Notes: generated by a model from the letters alone, not told the origin. A DNA stretch of 64,000 nucleotides from Rheinheimera mangrovi (GCF_003990335.1 NZ_CP034683.1:2494501-2558500); one strand, 5' to 3'. Positions 1 through 10,032 are shown, counted from the first letter of the stretch. A program made the numbers and translations.

Positions 1-48
1 GCGCAACTCGTCCTGGCTTTCAGCCCAGCTAAAACAAGGAGCGATTTG

Positions 49-846
49 ATGGCTAAGGATCAAATCAACAACGCCGTGGATCAACAGCAGATACAGTACA
101 AATCAGGCATGACCAGACGGGATTCGTTAAAACTAATGATGGCCTTAGCCGCCAGTACTCTGTTACCTGCAGTATTAACTGGCTGTGACAGCGCGCCGGT
201 CAGCAAGACGGATACCGGCGCAGAAGCGGCCAAAACGACCTCTGAACATTGGCCTGAACTGAAGTTATCCCCTATCACAGCAACTGGTTATGGCAAAGAT
301 CCAAACTTAATTCTGCCACCCGCATCACCATGGCCTTTGACCTTAACTCAGGCGCAACTGACTTTAGTGGCCGTGCTTGCAGATATTCTGGTACCCCGTG
401 AAGGCGCTGTGCCCAGTGCTTCTGAAGTGCATGTGCCTGCGGTGGTCGATGAATGGGTCAGTGCGCCTTACGAGCGTCAGCAACAAGACAGAGTTACTAT
501 TTTGTCGGCTCTGGCCTGGATAGACGACGAAGCGCAGATGCGTTTTAGTAAAACTTTTGTCGCGCTCACTAAAGTGCAGCAAAAAGCCATAATGGATGAC
601 ATCGCCTTTGACACAGCCGAAACTCCGGCTCAGTTTAAACGCATAGCCTCAGCCTTTGGCCGTTTCCGCAGTCTGGTTCTGGCCGCCTTTTTCTGTACGC
701 CTGAAGGCACAAAAGACATAGGTTATGTGGGTAATGTGCCTATAGGCGGTGATTATCCTGGCCCGACTAAAGAGGCTTATGCTCATTTAGATAAAGTATT
801 GGCGGATTTGGGTTTGACTGAATACGCCTACCCTATTCAGACATGA
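49..846 (+). CDS. Tat-exported lipoprotein, gluconate 2-dehydrogenase subunit 3 family
   Basis: A 265-aa protein that resembles the small subunit (subunit 3 family) of membrane-bound, flavin-dependent sugar dehydrogenases. The N-terminus carries a twin-arginine motif (TRRDSLK, about residues 22-28), a hydrophobic stretch and a lipobox-like LTGC, so a Tat-exported lipoprotein is expected. The family usually works beside a GMC-type flavoprotein oxidoreductase; none lies downstream, so a partner may lie left of the window. I chose the ATG at 49 over the in-frame TTG at 46 because AAGGAG (36-41) is 7 nt upstream of it. Family membership is from overall sequence character; substrate unknown. Confidence 0.75.
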   Translation: MAKDQINNAVDQQQIQYKSGMTRRDSLKLMMALAASTLLPAVLTGCDSAPVSKTDTGAEAAKTTSEHWPELKLSPITATGYGKDPNLILPPASPWPLTLTQAQLTLVAVLADILVPREGAVPSASEVHVPAVVDEWVSAPYERQQQDRVTILSALAWIDDEAQMRFSKTFVALTKVQQKAIMDDIAFDTAETPAQFKRIASAFGRFRSLVLAAFFCTPEGTKDIGYVGNVPIGGDYPGPTKEAYAHLDKVLADLGLTEYAYPIQT

Positions 847-868
847 TGTAGCAACTTGGTACCCAAAT

Positions 869-907
869 TACCTTTATGGGCGACCTTTAGGGTCGTCCAC
901 AAAGGTA
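869..907. terminator. Nested hairpin downstream of the Tat lipoprotein gene
   Basis: TACCTTT (869-875) pairs with AAAGGTA (901-907), and inside them a GG-CGACC/GGTCG-CC stem closes a short loop. There is no T-run, so this is a transcript-end or 3'-stabilising hairpin rather than a textbook intrinsic terminator. Confidence 0.45.
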
Positions 908-995
908 TTAGATTGGAATGGTCTGATTTAGATGGCTGCCTTGGTAATTACCGGCTTAAAGCTTGGAAAGCGCTCATCAATGTTACGGTCTTAAA

Positions 996-1377
996 TTAGG
1001 GGGAAAGTTTTTTTCCATGAATAACATAATGAATGCTACTTTCTAGTGCATCAGATACTATTATAGTGTCACCAAAGTTTTCATAATCTGCTTCTGTCAA
1101 ACCATAGCCATTTTTCTCAGTGCTTGTTATAAACATCAATCCGGTCACAGTCTTTTTATTAAATTTAAAACCAAAGCGAAGGGCATATCTTCCATAAATA
1201 CTCTTCGTAATTCCAACTTGATGTATCTTTGAGACTTCTGCGATAAAACCAAGTGTAAAATCAACCTTGCTTTTCTTGTCACTCAACTGGCGGTAAATTT
1301 CAAAGAAACGATGATACATTTCCCAAAATTGTTTATCTGTTTGCTGCGGATTAAATTCAGAATGTTTTAAGTCCTGT
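996..1377 (-). pseudogene. Small unknown gene cut at its 5' end by the IS3 element
   Basis: The reading frame from ATG 1319 gives 107 aa with no family I recognise. The frame stays open upstream of that ATG (codons ...DKQFWE then MYHRFF) up to the IS boundary near 1377 and meets a stop only inside the element (1383-1385). The true start was therefore probably further upstream and has been displaced. On the far side of the IS (after 2576) the corresponding minus-strand frame reaches a stop within about 12 bases, so no N-terminal half remains there. A start at ATG 1319, making an intact short gene, cannot be excluded. Confidence 0.4.
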
Positions 1378-1389
1378 GGTAATCATCCC
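1378..1389 (+). repeat. IS3 left terminal inverted repeat
   Basis: GGTAATCATCCC is the exact complement of the right end at 2565-2576. A few outer bases (TGT left, GTTA right) are not symmetrical, so the outermost base is uncertain. Confidence 0.8.
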
Positions 1390-1448
1390 TTAAATTAACT
1401 GACGCTAAAAGTAGAATTTTCTCGTAATATAAACGCAGGAGATTCTGC

Positions 1449-1715
1449 ATGAAAACATCAAAATTTAGTGACAGCCAAATCCTGGCAATTTTAAAACAAG
1501 CGGAAGCTGGAGCTCCGGTTCCCGAACTCTGCCGTGAGCACGGTATGAGTTCGGCCACCTTTTACAAATGGCGCGCCAAATTTGGCGGCATGGATGCATC
1601 CATGATGGCCCGGCTTAAAGAGCTGGAGGCGGAAAATGCCCGGCTGAAAAAGATGTACGCCGAAGAACGGCTCAAAGCCGAAATCCTCAAAGAGGCCATC
1701 GAAAAAAAGTGGTAA
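1449..1715 (+). CDS. IS3-family transposase OrfA (helix-turn-helix)
   Basis: An 88-aa protein with an N-terminal helix-turn-helix of the transposase_8 type ([12 protein letters not shown] ... [14 protein letters not shown]). A leucine-rich coiled coil follows (about residues 50-85, [15 protein letters not shown]), which multimerises OrfA and the OrfAB fusion. It ends at TAA 1713-1715, just after an A-run used for frameshifting into OrfB. Alone, OrfA binds the terminal repeats and regulates; fused to OrfB it forms the active transposase. Confidence 0.92.
   Translation: MKTSKFSDSQILAILKQAEAGAPVPELCREHGMSSATFYKWRAKFGGMDASMMARLKELEAENARLKKMYAEERLKAEILKEAIEKKW
1703..1709 (+). promoter_or_regulatory. 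Programmed -1 frameshift heptamer A AAA AAG
   Basis: In the OrfA frame the codons read gAA AAA AAG TGG TAA, so the slippery heptamer A AAA AAG lies immediately before the OrfA stop. OrfB is in the -1 frame and opens at 1709. This is the classic arrangement for making OrfAB in IS3 elements. Confidence 0.8.
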
Positions 1716-2560
1716 AGCCGTCGCGCCGACGGGAATTGGCGCAAAAGGCGGTGCGCGAGAAATCCATTTCTGTCACATTGGCCTGTGCGGTGTTTAGCAT
1801 CAGTGAAACCTGCTACCGCTATCAGGCCCGTCTGAGGGATGAGAACGCGGAAATTGCGGACTGGCTGCTGCGCTTAACCTCCACTTACCGGAGTTGGGGC
1901 TTTGGCATGTGTTTCTATTACCTGCGTAATGTGAAACGCTTTGGCTGGAACCATAAACGTGTGCTGCGGATTTACCGCGAGCTGGAGCTGAACTTAAGGA
2001 TAAAACCCAAGAAACGGCTCACCCGTGAAAAGCCTGAACCGCTGGCGGTGCCAGAGATGAAGAACCAATGCTGGTCGATGGATTTTATGCATGACCAGCT
2101 CGAGGATGGCCGCAGTTTCCGGCTGCTGAATATCATTGATGATTTTAACCGGGAAGGCTTAGCCATTGAGGTCGACTTCTCGCTACCGGCAGAACGGGTA
2201 GTCAGAGTGCTCAATCAAGTCATTGAGTGGCGAGGCAAACCCAAGGAAATCCGTAGCGACAACGGCCCTGAATACATTGGTTCTGTCCTCAAAAACTGGG
2301 CAGAATCAAACGGAGTGGCCCTGAAGTATATTCAGCCAGGCAATCCGCAGCAAAATGCCTATGTGGAGCGATATAACCGTACAGTTCGCTACGACTGGCT
2401 AAACCAATATTTATTCAGCAGTATTGCCGAAGTTCAGGACTATGCGACAGAATGGCTGTGGTTTTATAACAATGAACGGCCAAACAAAGCTTTGGGTGGC
2501 ATACCACCGAAGTACAAGGACAACTTAGTAACACAGGCTTCTACTTCAAGCGTCCATTAA
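1709..2560 (+). CDS. IS3-family transposase OrfB (DDE integrase core)
   Basis: A 283-aa frame with an rve integrase domain. The catalytic triad is visible as D in WSMDFMHD, D in [11 protein letters not shown] and E in [12 protein letters not shown], with the usual D-D(35)E look. An HTH_21-like region precedes it, and the C-terminal [16 protein letters not shown] motif is typical. It is probably translated mainly as the OrfAB fusion from 1449 by -1 slippage; the GTG at 1709 only marks where the frame opens. No frameshift or stop interrupts it. Confidence 0.92.
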   Translation: MVKPSRRRELAQKAVREKSISVTLACAVFSISETCYRYQARLRDENAEIADWLLRLTSTYRSWGFGMCFYYLRNVKRFGWNHKRVLRIYRELELNLRIKPKKRLTREKPEPLAVPEMKNQCWSMDFMHDQLEDGRSFRLLNIIDDFNREGLAIEVDFSLPAERVVRVLNQVIEWRGKPKEIRSDNGPEYIGSVLKNWAESNGVALKYIQPGNPQQNAYVERYNRTVRYDWLNQYLFSSIAEVQDYATEWLWFYNNERPNKALGGIPPKYKDNLVTQASTSSVH

Positions 2561-2564
2561 AAAT

Positions 2565-2576
2565 GGGATGATTACC
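2565..2576 (-). repeat. IS3 right terminal inverted repeat
   Basis: GGGATGATTACC is the exact inverse complement of 1378-1389. Confidence 0.8.
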
Positions 2577-3033
2577 GTTATATCCGCTTATCGGTCACGC
2601 ATGCAAATAGAAGATAACTTCTGTGACAACAAATCAGCTTTTTATGGATTAAGCCTTGAGCCGCAAAGCTGCAACTGTCCCAATGGTTTAGCTGTGTTAG
2701 TTCTGACAGGCACTCCTAGCTGATACCTTACTGATATTTATAGGATTATCAGGAGCGAGTGCAAGCTTCACCGACACATCTAGGCAAACACAACTCGACA
2801 CAGGACTGTGCTGAGTTATGCCTACTTGCCCTACAAATGATAGAACGAAAACTGGCGCAGATAAGGCGAAGCGATTGGTTAAGCTGGACCCATGAATTCA
2901 GGCAAATCACCCTTTCTTATGGTGATGATTTACATGCTTAAATTCTTGGGAATGTGATTGAACTAATAGCTTTACGCTAACGCCAAAGCCCCTCTGCTTC
3001 AATCATTTTTTCTCAAAACAACTGATCCAAAAG
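2577..3033. other. IS-to-katG interval with one doubtful 60-codon ORF
   Basis: About 460 bp hold no recognisable gene. The only candidate is a GTG-started 60-codon plus-strand frame at 2759-2941. It is preceded by AGGAG at 2751-2755, but the spacer is only 3 nt, and I recognise no family in its short helical product. I see no remnant of the gene interrupted on the other side of the IS. Confidence 0.4.
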
Positions 3034-3066
3034 TAAAAAGGCAGCTGATAAAAAAAAGCCGCCTTT
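3034..3066 (-). terminator. Rho-independent terminator of katG
   Basis: On the minus strand a hairpin (AAAGGC-GC arms, 3037-3045 with 3058-3066, one mismatch) is followed by a T-rich stretch. It lies just after the katG stop at 3094. Confidence 0.75.
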
Positions 3067-3093
3067 GTATCACTCAGTTCAAAAATACTGCTT

Positions 3094-5342
<2,249 letters not shown>

Positions 5343-5656
5343 AAAAGGCGATAACTCTGCAATTGGAACCTGCACGTCCACGCGTGTTATCAATAAACAT
5401 CACCAGGTTGTTTTCATTCACATCTCATACTGAGCCATAAAGCGGCAGCAGCGAAGTCGCATGCACTTTGTCATCATCGACTTTGATGCTCAACAGCAGT
5501 CTACAGTATCCAAACAAAAAAACTTCATGAAAAAATTCAATGCCTTAAATCGCTATTTCAGATGCTGAAATGCGAAAGCACTGCACAGTGACTTAATAAA
5601 AGTAGCTTATGAGTGACAGATGACAGACTAATTACGGCAGAAAGGGAAAAAAGATC

Positions 5657-5932
5657 GGTGAGCGCAACAGATGGCAGCGAATACAAAAAACATCGGGAAT
5701 GTTGTTGAACAACGCAAAGCGTTGGCCCGCAGGGTGAGCGCCATGGATGGCAGCGAATACAAAAAACATCGGGAATGTTGTTGAACAACGCAAAGCGTTG
5801 GCCCTCAGGGTGAGCGCCATGGATGGCAGCGAATACAACAACATCAGGAATGTTGTTGAACAACGCAAAGCGTTGGCCCGCAGGGTGAGCGCCATGGATG
5901 GCAGCGAATACAACAACATCAGGAATGTTTTT
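5657..5932. repeat. 76-bp tandem repeat array (three full units, partial ends)
   Basis: Units begin with GATGGCAGCGAATAC at 5670, 5746, 5822 and 5897, giving periods of 76, 76 and 75 bp. The fourth copy breaks off after about 35 bp, and the left end carries part of a unit's tail. Each unit has the hairpin CAACGC-AAA-GCGTTG and the inverted repeat GTTGTT-G-AACAAC. Units differ at only a few positions. The ORFs across the array arise because 76 is not a multiple of three and overlap on both strands, so I call no gene here. Confidence 0.9.
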
Positions 5933-5977
5933 CACTCACATCGTCCATGATGTTCGCCTTCGGCAGCTTGAGCTGTG

Positions 5978-6001
5978 CAAAACGGCTATCCTGCCGTTTT
6001 G
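5978..6001. other. Perfect hairpin next to the repeat array
   Basis: CAAAACGG and CCGTTTTG (8 bp) are separated by an 8-nt loop. Read on the plus strand the right arm supplies a short T-run, so it could end rightward transcription from the array. Confidence 0.45.
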
Positions 6002-6017
6002 TGAACATTGGAGCGAA

Positions 6018-6051
6018 TAAAAAAAACGCGCTTAGCAGCAATCTAAGCGCG
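6018..6051 (-). terminator. Intrinsic terminator of the 49-aa gene
   Basis: A 9-bp perfect stem (CGCGCTTAG, 6027-6035, with CTAAGCGCG, 6043-6051) and 7-nt loop are followed on the minus strand by an uninterrupted T-run from the A-run at 6018-6026. This is a strong leftward terminator about 65 bp past the stop of the small gene at 6115. Confidence 0.85.
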
Positions 6052-6114
6052 CTCAAGGGGTTACGTTTTTTGCCACATTAAGCTCAGCACAGCTTAGCGC
6101 GGGTACAGCCACCA

Positions 6115-6264
6115 TTATTTGGTGTAAACAGCTCCACTCAGACTTAAAGCGCGGCCAATCTGAGCTAAAAACTGATTGATTCGACGCACCAGCAGCAGAG
6201 AAGATACGCTGCGCTCTGTCGTGCTCACGTTAGATTTTTCTACTGTGGTATTGATACTGTTCAT
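6115..6264 (-). CDS. Small unknown protein, 49 aa
   Basis: I recognise no family. The product is polar and Ser/Thr-rich in its first half, then has a hydrophobic/basic stretch (LLLVRRINQFLAQIGRAL) likely to form an amphipathic helix. I chose the ATG at 6264 over the in-frame ATG at 6297 because GAGG sits 6 nt upstream of it. The gene stands alone and has its own strong intrinsic terminator, which supports a real transcript. Function is unknown; a membrane-associated peptide or toxin-like role would be only a guess. Confidence 0.55.
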   Translation of the reverse strand: MNSINTTVEKSNVSTTERSVSSLLLVRRINQFLAQIGRALSLSGAVYTK

Positions 6265-6622
6265 GTCCAACCTCGTTAAGTCTGAGAAAGTGTTCATCCG
6301 AAAACGTGGTTATTATGCTGAAAATTTAACCAGATCACTAACGAGATAATTTATAGCCTGGGCATTAGTTTTTCTAATGAAAAATGTCGTTTTCCGTCAT
6401 GACTTATTCAGCTTGTTTTCATATTCACTATTCACTGCAATAATCATTCTTTAATAGAAATGCCGTTAAAACAGCTAATTATGCAAAAAACCAAGGTTGA
6501 ACCCAATAAAAAAGGCATAATCTAGTTATAGTTATGCCCTTTCAGGATTCATTTTTAAATTAGCTGTTCTAATAAAAAACAAAGGTACAAGCTAGCCGCA
6601 CCACTGAATCTCTGCTGGTAAA
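6265..6622. other. Intergenic region with an 11-bp inverted repeat around the yebG terminator
   Basis: About 360 bp without a gene. It holds the probable promoter of the 49-aa gene at its left end. An exact 11-bp inverted repeat, AACAGCTAATT (6470-6480) and AATTAGCTGTT (6558-6568), encloses the yebG terminator at 6508-6539. Nothing else was recognised. Confidence 0.5.
6508..6539 (-). terminator. Intrinsic terminator of yebG
   Basis: GGCATAA (6514-6520) pairs with TTATGCC (6532-6538). On the minus strand the stem is followed by a T-rich run from the A-run at 6508-6513. It lies 84 bp beyond the yebG stop. Confidence 0.75.
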
Positions 6623-6970
6623 TTAAGCAGCCAGATCGTCCGAGGCTTCCGTCACTTCTGTCAGTACAATAGCCGCTTTAGTGGTATCTGCCCTCTTGTC
6701 TTTTGCCTGTTCTTTATCAGCTACCGTGGCTTTGTTGCTTTTAGTTTTCTGATTCAGCGTCTGGATCACCAGCTCTTTTTGCTGAGCTAAATACAACGCC
6801 AGATCTTCACGTTGTTGCTCATCCGGGATCAGTTCGCTTTGACCCAGCATTAAAAACAGTTCATCAGCAATATCCAGCATCCGGTCATAGGCGTCTGCTT
6901 CAGGCTTTGAACTAAAAGTCATTTTTTCTACTCCAGCGCGCTCAACAATGTATTTAATAATAACGGCCAT
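6623..6970 (-). CDS. yebG: YebG family SOS-induced protein
   Basis: A 115-aa protein matching the YebG family: an N-terminal MAVIIKY...EKMTFSSKPEADAYDRMLDIADEL block that I recognise from E. coli YebG, then a longer charged tail rich in Lys, Ala and Thr. The family is DNA-damage inducible but its molecular role is not settled. I start at ATG 6970, 5 nt after AGGAGG; the frame stays open further upstream but would run into dgt on the other strand. A LexA box 21 bp upstream shows SOS control directly. It is divergent from dgt. Confidence 0.88.
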   Translation of the reverse strand: MAVIIKYIVERAGVEKMTFSSKPEADAYDRMLDIADELFLMLGQSELIPDEQQREDLALYLAQQKELVIQTLNQKTKSNKATVADKEQAKDKRADTTKAAIVLTEVTEASDDLAA

Positions 6971-6990
6971 AATTCCTCCTGCTTTCGGCA

Positions 6991-7006
6991 CTGAATATTT
7001 ATACAG
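6991..7006. promoter_or_regulatory. LexA (SOS) box of yebG
   Basis: CTGAATATTTATACAG fits the LexA consensus CTG-N10-CAG with an AT-rich centre and good flanks (CA on the left, TA on the right). It is 21 bp upstream of the yebG start and 100 bp upstream of dgt, so it surely covers the yebG promoter and might also affect dgt. Confidence 0.88.
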
Positions 7007-7105
7007 TACACACTGTTTATTTGTCCAGTTGTTTTTATAAAAAATACGCATCGCCTCTTTTCTGCTTTTGCCGTAGCATAAAGTGAGTAACCAGAAGGAT
7101 TTTGT

Positions 7106-8377
7106 ATGCAGCATCTGTGGGCCGAACGCCGTCTTGCCGAACATAGTCAGAGACCAAACGATCACCGTACACCATGGCAACGGGACAGGGCCAGAATTCT
7201 GCATTCCGCCGCTTTTCGCCGCTTGCAGGCAAAGACTCAGATTATGGGTATAGGCCAGAATGACTTCTACCGCACCCGCCTTACACACTCTTTAGAAGCT
7301 GCACAAATAGGCACTGCTTTAGTAGCACAATTAAGCTACCAACAAGAAGACCCGGCGCTGCGGGCATTATTAGCGCAGGACAGCCTGATGGAAGCTTTGT
7401 GTCTGGCCCATGATTTAGGCCATCCTCCTTTTGGCCACGGTGGCGAAAAAGCCCTGAACGCCTGTATGCAGCAGTTCGGTGGTTTTGAAGGTAACGGCCA
7501 AACCTTGCGTATTGTTGGCAAACTGGAACCCTACACAGCCAGTGGCGGTATGAACTTAAGCCGCCGGACTTTATTGGGTTTACTCAAGTATCCGATAGTA
7601 CAACCTGCGCTGGACCAGTTTGAACAAGGACTCACAGTCAAACCTTGCAAAGCTATTTATGCTGCCGACCGTGATTTACTCGACTGGATCTTAAGCCCAT
7701 TATCAGTGGCAGACCGCAGTGCTTTTCAGCGCACTGAAAAACTTGATAAAGCGCCCTTTCTAAAATCTCTGCATAAATCACTGGACGCTTCGATTATGGA
7801 GCTGGCCGATGACATAGCATACGGCGTGCATGACTTAGAAGATGCGATAGTGACTGGTACTGTGACCATTGAACACTGGCGCCGTTTAGCAGAACCTGAA
7901 ATGGCAAAGTTACCCCTTGATATTGCCAGTGCTTTGAAACATATCAGCCAGAAATTATTTATACCCGAACATCATATTCGCAAAGATGCCATAGGTGCTC
8001 TAGTGAACTTGCTGATCACCAGTATTGAGTTGTATCAGTCACTGCCGGACACTCAAGATCCATTGATCCGTTACAATGCCAGGCTTCCAGAGCCGCAGCA
8101 GCAGTTGTTGCAACTGCTAAAAAGCTTTGTCTATGAAGCTGTCATTTTATCGCCGGACGTGCAACGGGGTGAATACAAAGGCCAGCAAATTGTCCGCTCA
8201 TTGTTTGAGGCTTTTAGTTCAGAAGCGGAACGTTTGTTGCCCGCCAACACCAAAAACCGCTGGCTTATGGCGGACAACGAACAGAGTAAGATGCGCATTA
8301 TTTGTGATTATGTGTCAGGTATGACGGATGAATATGCGCTGCGTATGCACCAGCAATTATTCGCAGCATCTTTGTAA
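7106..8377 (+). CDS. dgt: dGTPase family deoxynucleoside triphosphate triphosphohydrolase
   Basis: A 423-aa HD-superfamily enzyme expected to hydrolyse dGTP (and possibly other dNTPs) to the deoxynucleoside and tripolyphosphate. The metal-binding HD signature is visible: His in RLTHSLEAAQIG (about residue 57), then LAHDLGHPPFGHGGEKALN (about 105-123), and a later DDIAYGVHDLEDAI segment. It is shorter than E. coli Dgt and fits the dGTPase-like subgroup. The start follows AAGGA. Divergent from SOS-regulated yebG, which suggests a link to nucleotide supply during DNA damage; that link is inference. Confidence 0.9.
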   Translation: MQHLWAERRLAEHSQRPNDHRTPWQRDRARILHSAAFRRLQAKTQIMGIGQNDFYRTRLTHSLEAAQIGTALVAQLSYQQEDPALRALLAQDSLMEALCLAHDLGHPPFGHGGEKALNACMQQFGGFEGNGQTLRIVGKLEPYTASGGMNLSRRTLLGLLKYPIVQPALDQFEQGLTVKPCKAIYAADRDLLDWILSPLSVADRSAFQRTEKLDKAPFLKSLHKSLDASIMELADDIAYGVHDLEDAIVTGTVTIEHWRRLAEPEMAKLPLDIASALKHISQKLFIPEHHIRKDAIGALVNLLITSIELYQSLPDTQDPLIRYNARLPEPQQQLLQLLKSFVYEAVILSPDVQRGEYKGQQIVRSLFEAFSSEAERLLPANTKNRWLMADNEQSKMRIICDYVSGMTDEYALRMHQQLFAASL

Positions 8378-8397
8378 ATTTTATTTTATATAGTTCT

Positions 8398-8525
8398 ATA
8401 CCCAAAGTAATTGGAGTTGCAGGGAGGCGACAAGAGCGCGAGACCCCAGGAGCATAGTTAACCTATGTGACTGGGGCTTGAGCTCGCAGTCAACAACGCT
8501 GCGGCTTCAAGTACGAAGGGGATAT
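8398..8525 (+). repeat. Dispersed palindromic element, copy A
   Basis: About 128 bp between dgt and the patatin gene. Imperfect terminal inverted repeats start near TACCCAAAGTAATTGGAG and end near TTCAAGTACGAAGGGGATA. The central hairpin is CCCCAG-GAG-CATAG-loop-CTATG-TGA-CTGGGG (8444-8476). The arms between, GAGCGCGAG and CTTGAGCTC, also pair, so nearly the whole element can fold. Its right end supplies the purine-rich stretch just upstream of the next start codon. Confidence 0.88.
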
Positions 8526-8535
8526 GTGAGGGATA

Positions 8536-9567
8536 ATGTCGACACTAAGAGTACTGGCGGGAGCCACGGCCTTTGAACATCTGCAACAACACGGCTTACG
8601 TCAGCAGGATATCCATTTAGTCTTAGGCGCCAGTGGTGGCCCTAAATGGTTTTGTTTATTTGGTTTAGATCAGTATTTGTTTGGTGAATTTTTTAAAGAC
8701 AGAAGCACGCCTTTATCTTTAGTTGGTAGTTCGGCTGGTGCCTGGCGTTTTGCCTGTGTCACGCAGCAAAACCCTGCTGCTGCGACTGAACGATTTGCCA
8801 AAGCTTACAGCAGATTGTGTTTTCCACCCAAGGCCAGCATAGATCAAATTACCTCAACCTCAGCCGCCGTCTTGGATCAGGTATTTCCTGACGAAGACTG
8901 CATCTTGCAGGTGTTAAATAACCCCGTACTGCAACTGAATTTTATTGCTGCCCGCGAAGTGAAAGTCAGAAAGTCGGAGCGCAAAGGCGCTCAACTGCGG
9001 CGTTTGCTGCTGGCTGCCGGCGCGAATTTGCTTAAACCTGCTTTGCTGCAAAAGTTCTACAAAAGAGTGGTGATGCAAAACCACAGTAATCCGGGCTTAT
9101 TGCAGCATGTGCCACATGAAGCTTACCCACTGACCATAGATAACTTTAAAGCCAGTTTGTTGGCTTCAGGTTCTATTCCTATGGTGATGCATCCGGTGAA
9201 AGATCCTGCCGGATTACCAGCGGGTTTATATATGGACGGTGGTTTGTTGGATTACCATCTTTCCTTGCCTTACCAGCAGGAAGGTTTGATTTTATATCCA
9301 CACTTTTATCCGTACCTGATCCCTGGCTGGTTTGACAAATCTTTACCCTGGCGCCGCGCTAAAGCAGCTCAAATGGACAAAATGATCCTGCTGTGCCCAT
9401 CAGAATCCTGGGTAAAATCTTTGCCTTACGGCAAAATTCCGGACCGCAAGGATTTCGACAAACTAACTGATGCCCAGCGTCTGGAGTATTGGGCCCTGGT
9501 GCTGGAACGATCAAAAGAGCTGGCAGAGGATTTAAAATCCGGTAATTATCTGCTGGAAAAAATTTAG
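8536..9567 (+). CDS. Patatin-like phospholipase family protein
   Basis: A 343-aa protein with the patatin signature: oxyanion-hole glycines in VLGASGGPKWF (about residues 31-41), the nucleophile elbow VGSSAGAWR (Gly-Ser-Ser-Ala-Gly, about 63-71) and the catalytic-dyad Asp in YMDGGLLDYH (about 234-243). Ser-Asp acyl hydrolase activity on lipids is therefore expected. No signal peptide is seen, so it is probably cytoplasmic or peripheral to the membrane. It follows dgt with palindromic element A between them; GAGGG lies just before the start. Confidence 0.85.
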   Translation: MSTLRVLAGATAFEHLQQHGLRQQDIHLVLGASGGPKWFCLFGLDQYLFGEFFKDRSTPLSLVGSSAGAWRFACVTQQNPAAATERFAKAYSRLCFPPKASIDQITSTSAAVLDQVFPDEDCILQVLNNPVLQLNFIAAREVKVRKSERKGAQLRRLLLAAGANLLKPALLQKFYKRVVMQNHSNPGLLQHVPHEAYPLTIDNFKASLLASGSIPMVMHPVKDPAGLPAGLYMDGGLLDYHLSLPYQQEGLILYPHFYPYLIPGWFDKSLPWRRAKAAQMDKMILLCPSESWVKSLPYGKIPDRKDFDKLTDAQRLEYWALVLERSKELAEDLKSGNYLLEKI

Positions 9568-10032
9568 TTCAGGCAGGCCCCCATGAATAAACTCTGAGCT
9601 TTGACTGTATACCGAAGAGTAATTGAGCTGGGCAGCCATCAGATCCGCTCAGGGCCTCATGAAAGATCAGTGTGCCTATGTGACTGGGGCTTCAGGTGGC
9701 GCCTTGACCTGATTTTTTGTTTTACCTGACAACACCAACGCCATGCTGACCTTAGGTTATGTGCCTGCTGATGGGGTAAGCGATCAGGTTCTGATGCCAC
9801 ATGGTGGTTTCTTCGACGCGCTTTATGGCTTGGTTGTCACTTATGCTCAGGGACCAGAACATGCTGTGATGCATAATGAGGAACCCGCTGTACAAAGAGC
9901 AGAAACACTGGGTAACAATGGGTGGATTAACTTTAATGGCGAAAAACCGGAATTATTAACTCAGGTGAAAAGTAGCAGTAAAGCCTTAGGATCCGGACTG
10001 GTGCTCCGGGTCTGTTGTTAAAAGGAAATAAA
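9568..10032. other. Gene-poor interval with a decayed repeat copy and an unrecognised ORF
   Basis: The 465 bp between the patatin and DUF1349 genes contain a degraded copy of the dispersed element (about 9606-9712). A 92-codon plus-strand frame (9743-10021) has no Shine-Dalgarno and no family I recognise. That frame may be a remnant of a lost gene or chance; I do not call it as a gene. Confidence 0.4.
9606..9712 (+). repeat. Dispersed palindromic element, decayed copy G
   Basis: The left end GAGTAATTGAG and the right-arm string CCTATGTGACTGGGGCTT match element A, but the left hairpin arm and the right terminal repeat are lost. It can no longer fold into the full structure. Confidence 0.6.

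Larger units (their letters stand above)
1378..2576 (+). mobile_element. Complete IS3-family insertion sequence (about 1.2 kb)
   Basis: Two overlapping frames (OrfA and OrfB) are bounded by a 12-bp perfect inverted repeat, GGTAATCATCCC at 1378-1389 and its complement at 2565-2576. The OrfA/OrfB layout with a -1 frame overlap and the DDE residues place it in the IS3 family, probably the IS407-like group. Both frames are intact, so the copy may be active. I see no convincing target duplication: CTGT on the left, GTTA on the right. This suggests a later rearrangement next to it, or IR ends a few bases away from those given. It is the only copy in the window. Confidence 0.9.

Noticed and set aside
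1378..2576. Target-site duplication around the IS3 element
   Set aside because: The flanks CTGT and GTTA do not match at 3 or 4 bp.
5343..5656. OxyR site before katG
   Set aside because: I could not find the ATAG-n7-CTAT repeated pattern; only an unrelated inverted repeat is present.
5657..5932. CRISPR array
   Set aside because: The units are 76 bp and abut directly; there are no unique spacers and no cas genes.
5657..5932. Integron attC sites or a repeat-containing protein
   Set aside because: The hairpin arms lack the GTTRRRY/RYYYAAC cores, there is no integrase, and the frames across the array rotate because 76 is not a multiple of three.
6971..7288. N-terminal extension of YebG overlapping dgt
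   Set aside because: It would cover the LexA box and the divergent dgt start; AGGAGG marks the start at 6970.
9743..10021. 92-codon frame as a gene
   Set aside because: No ribosome-binding site, no recognised family, and it lies next to a decayed repeat.
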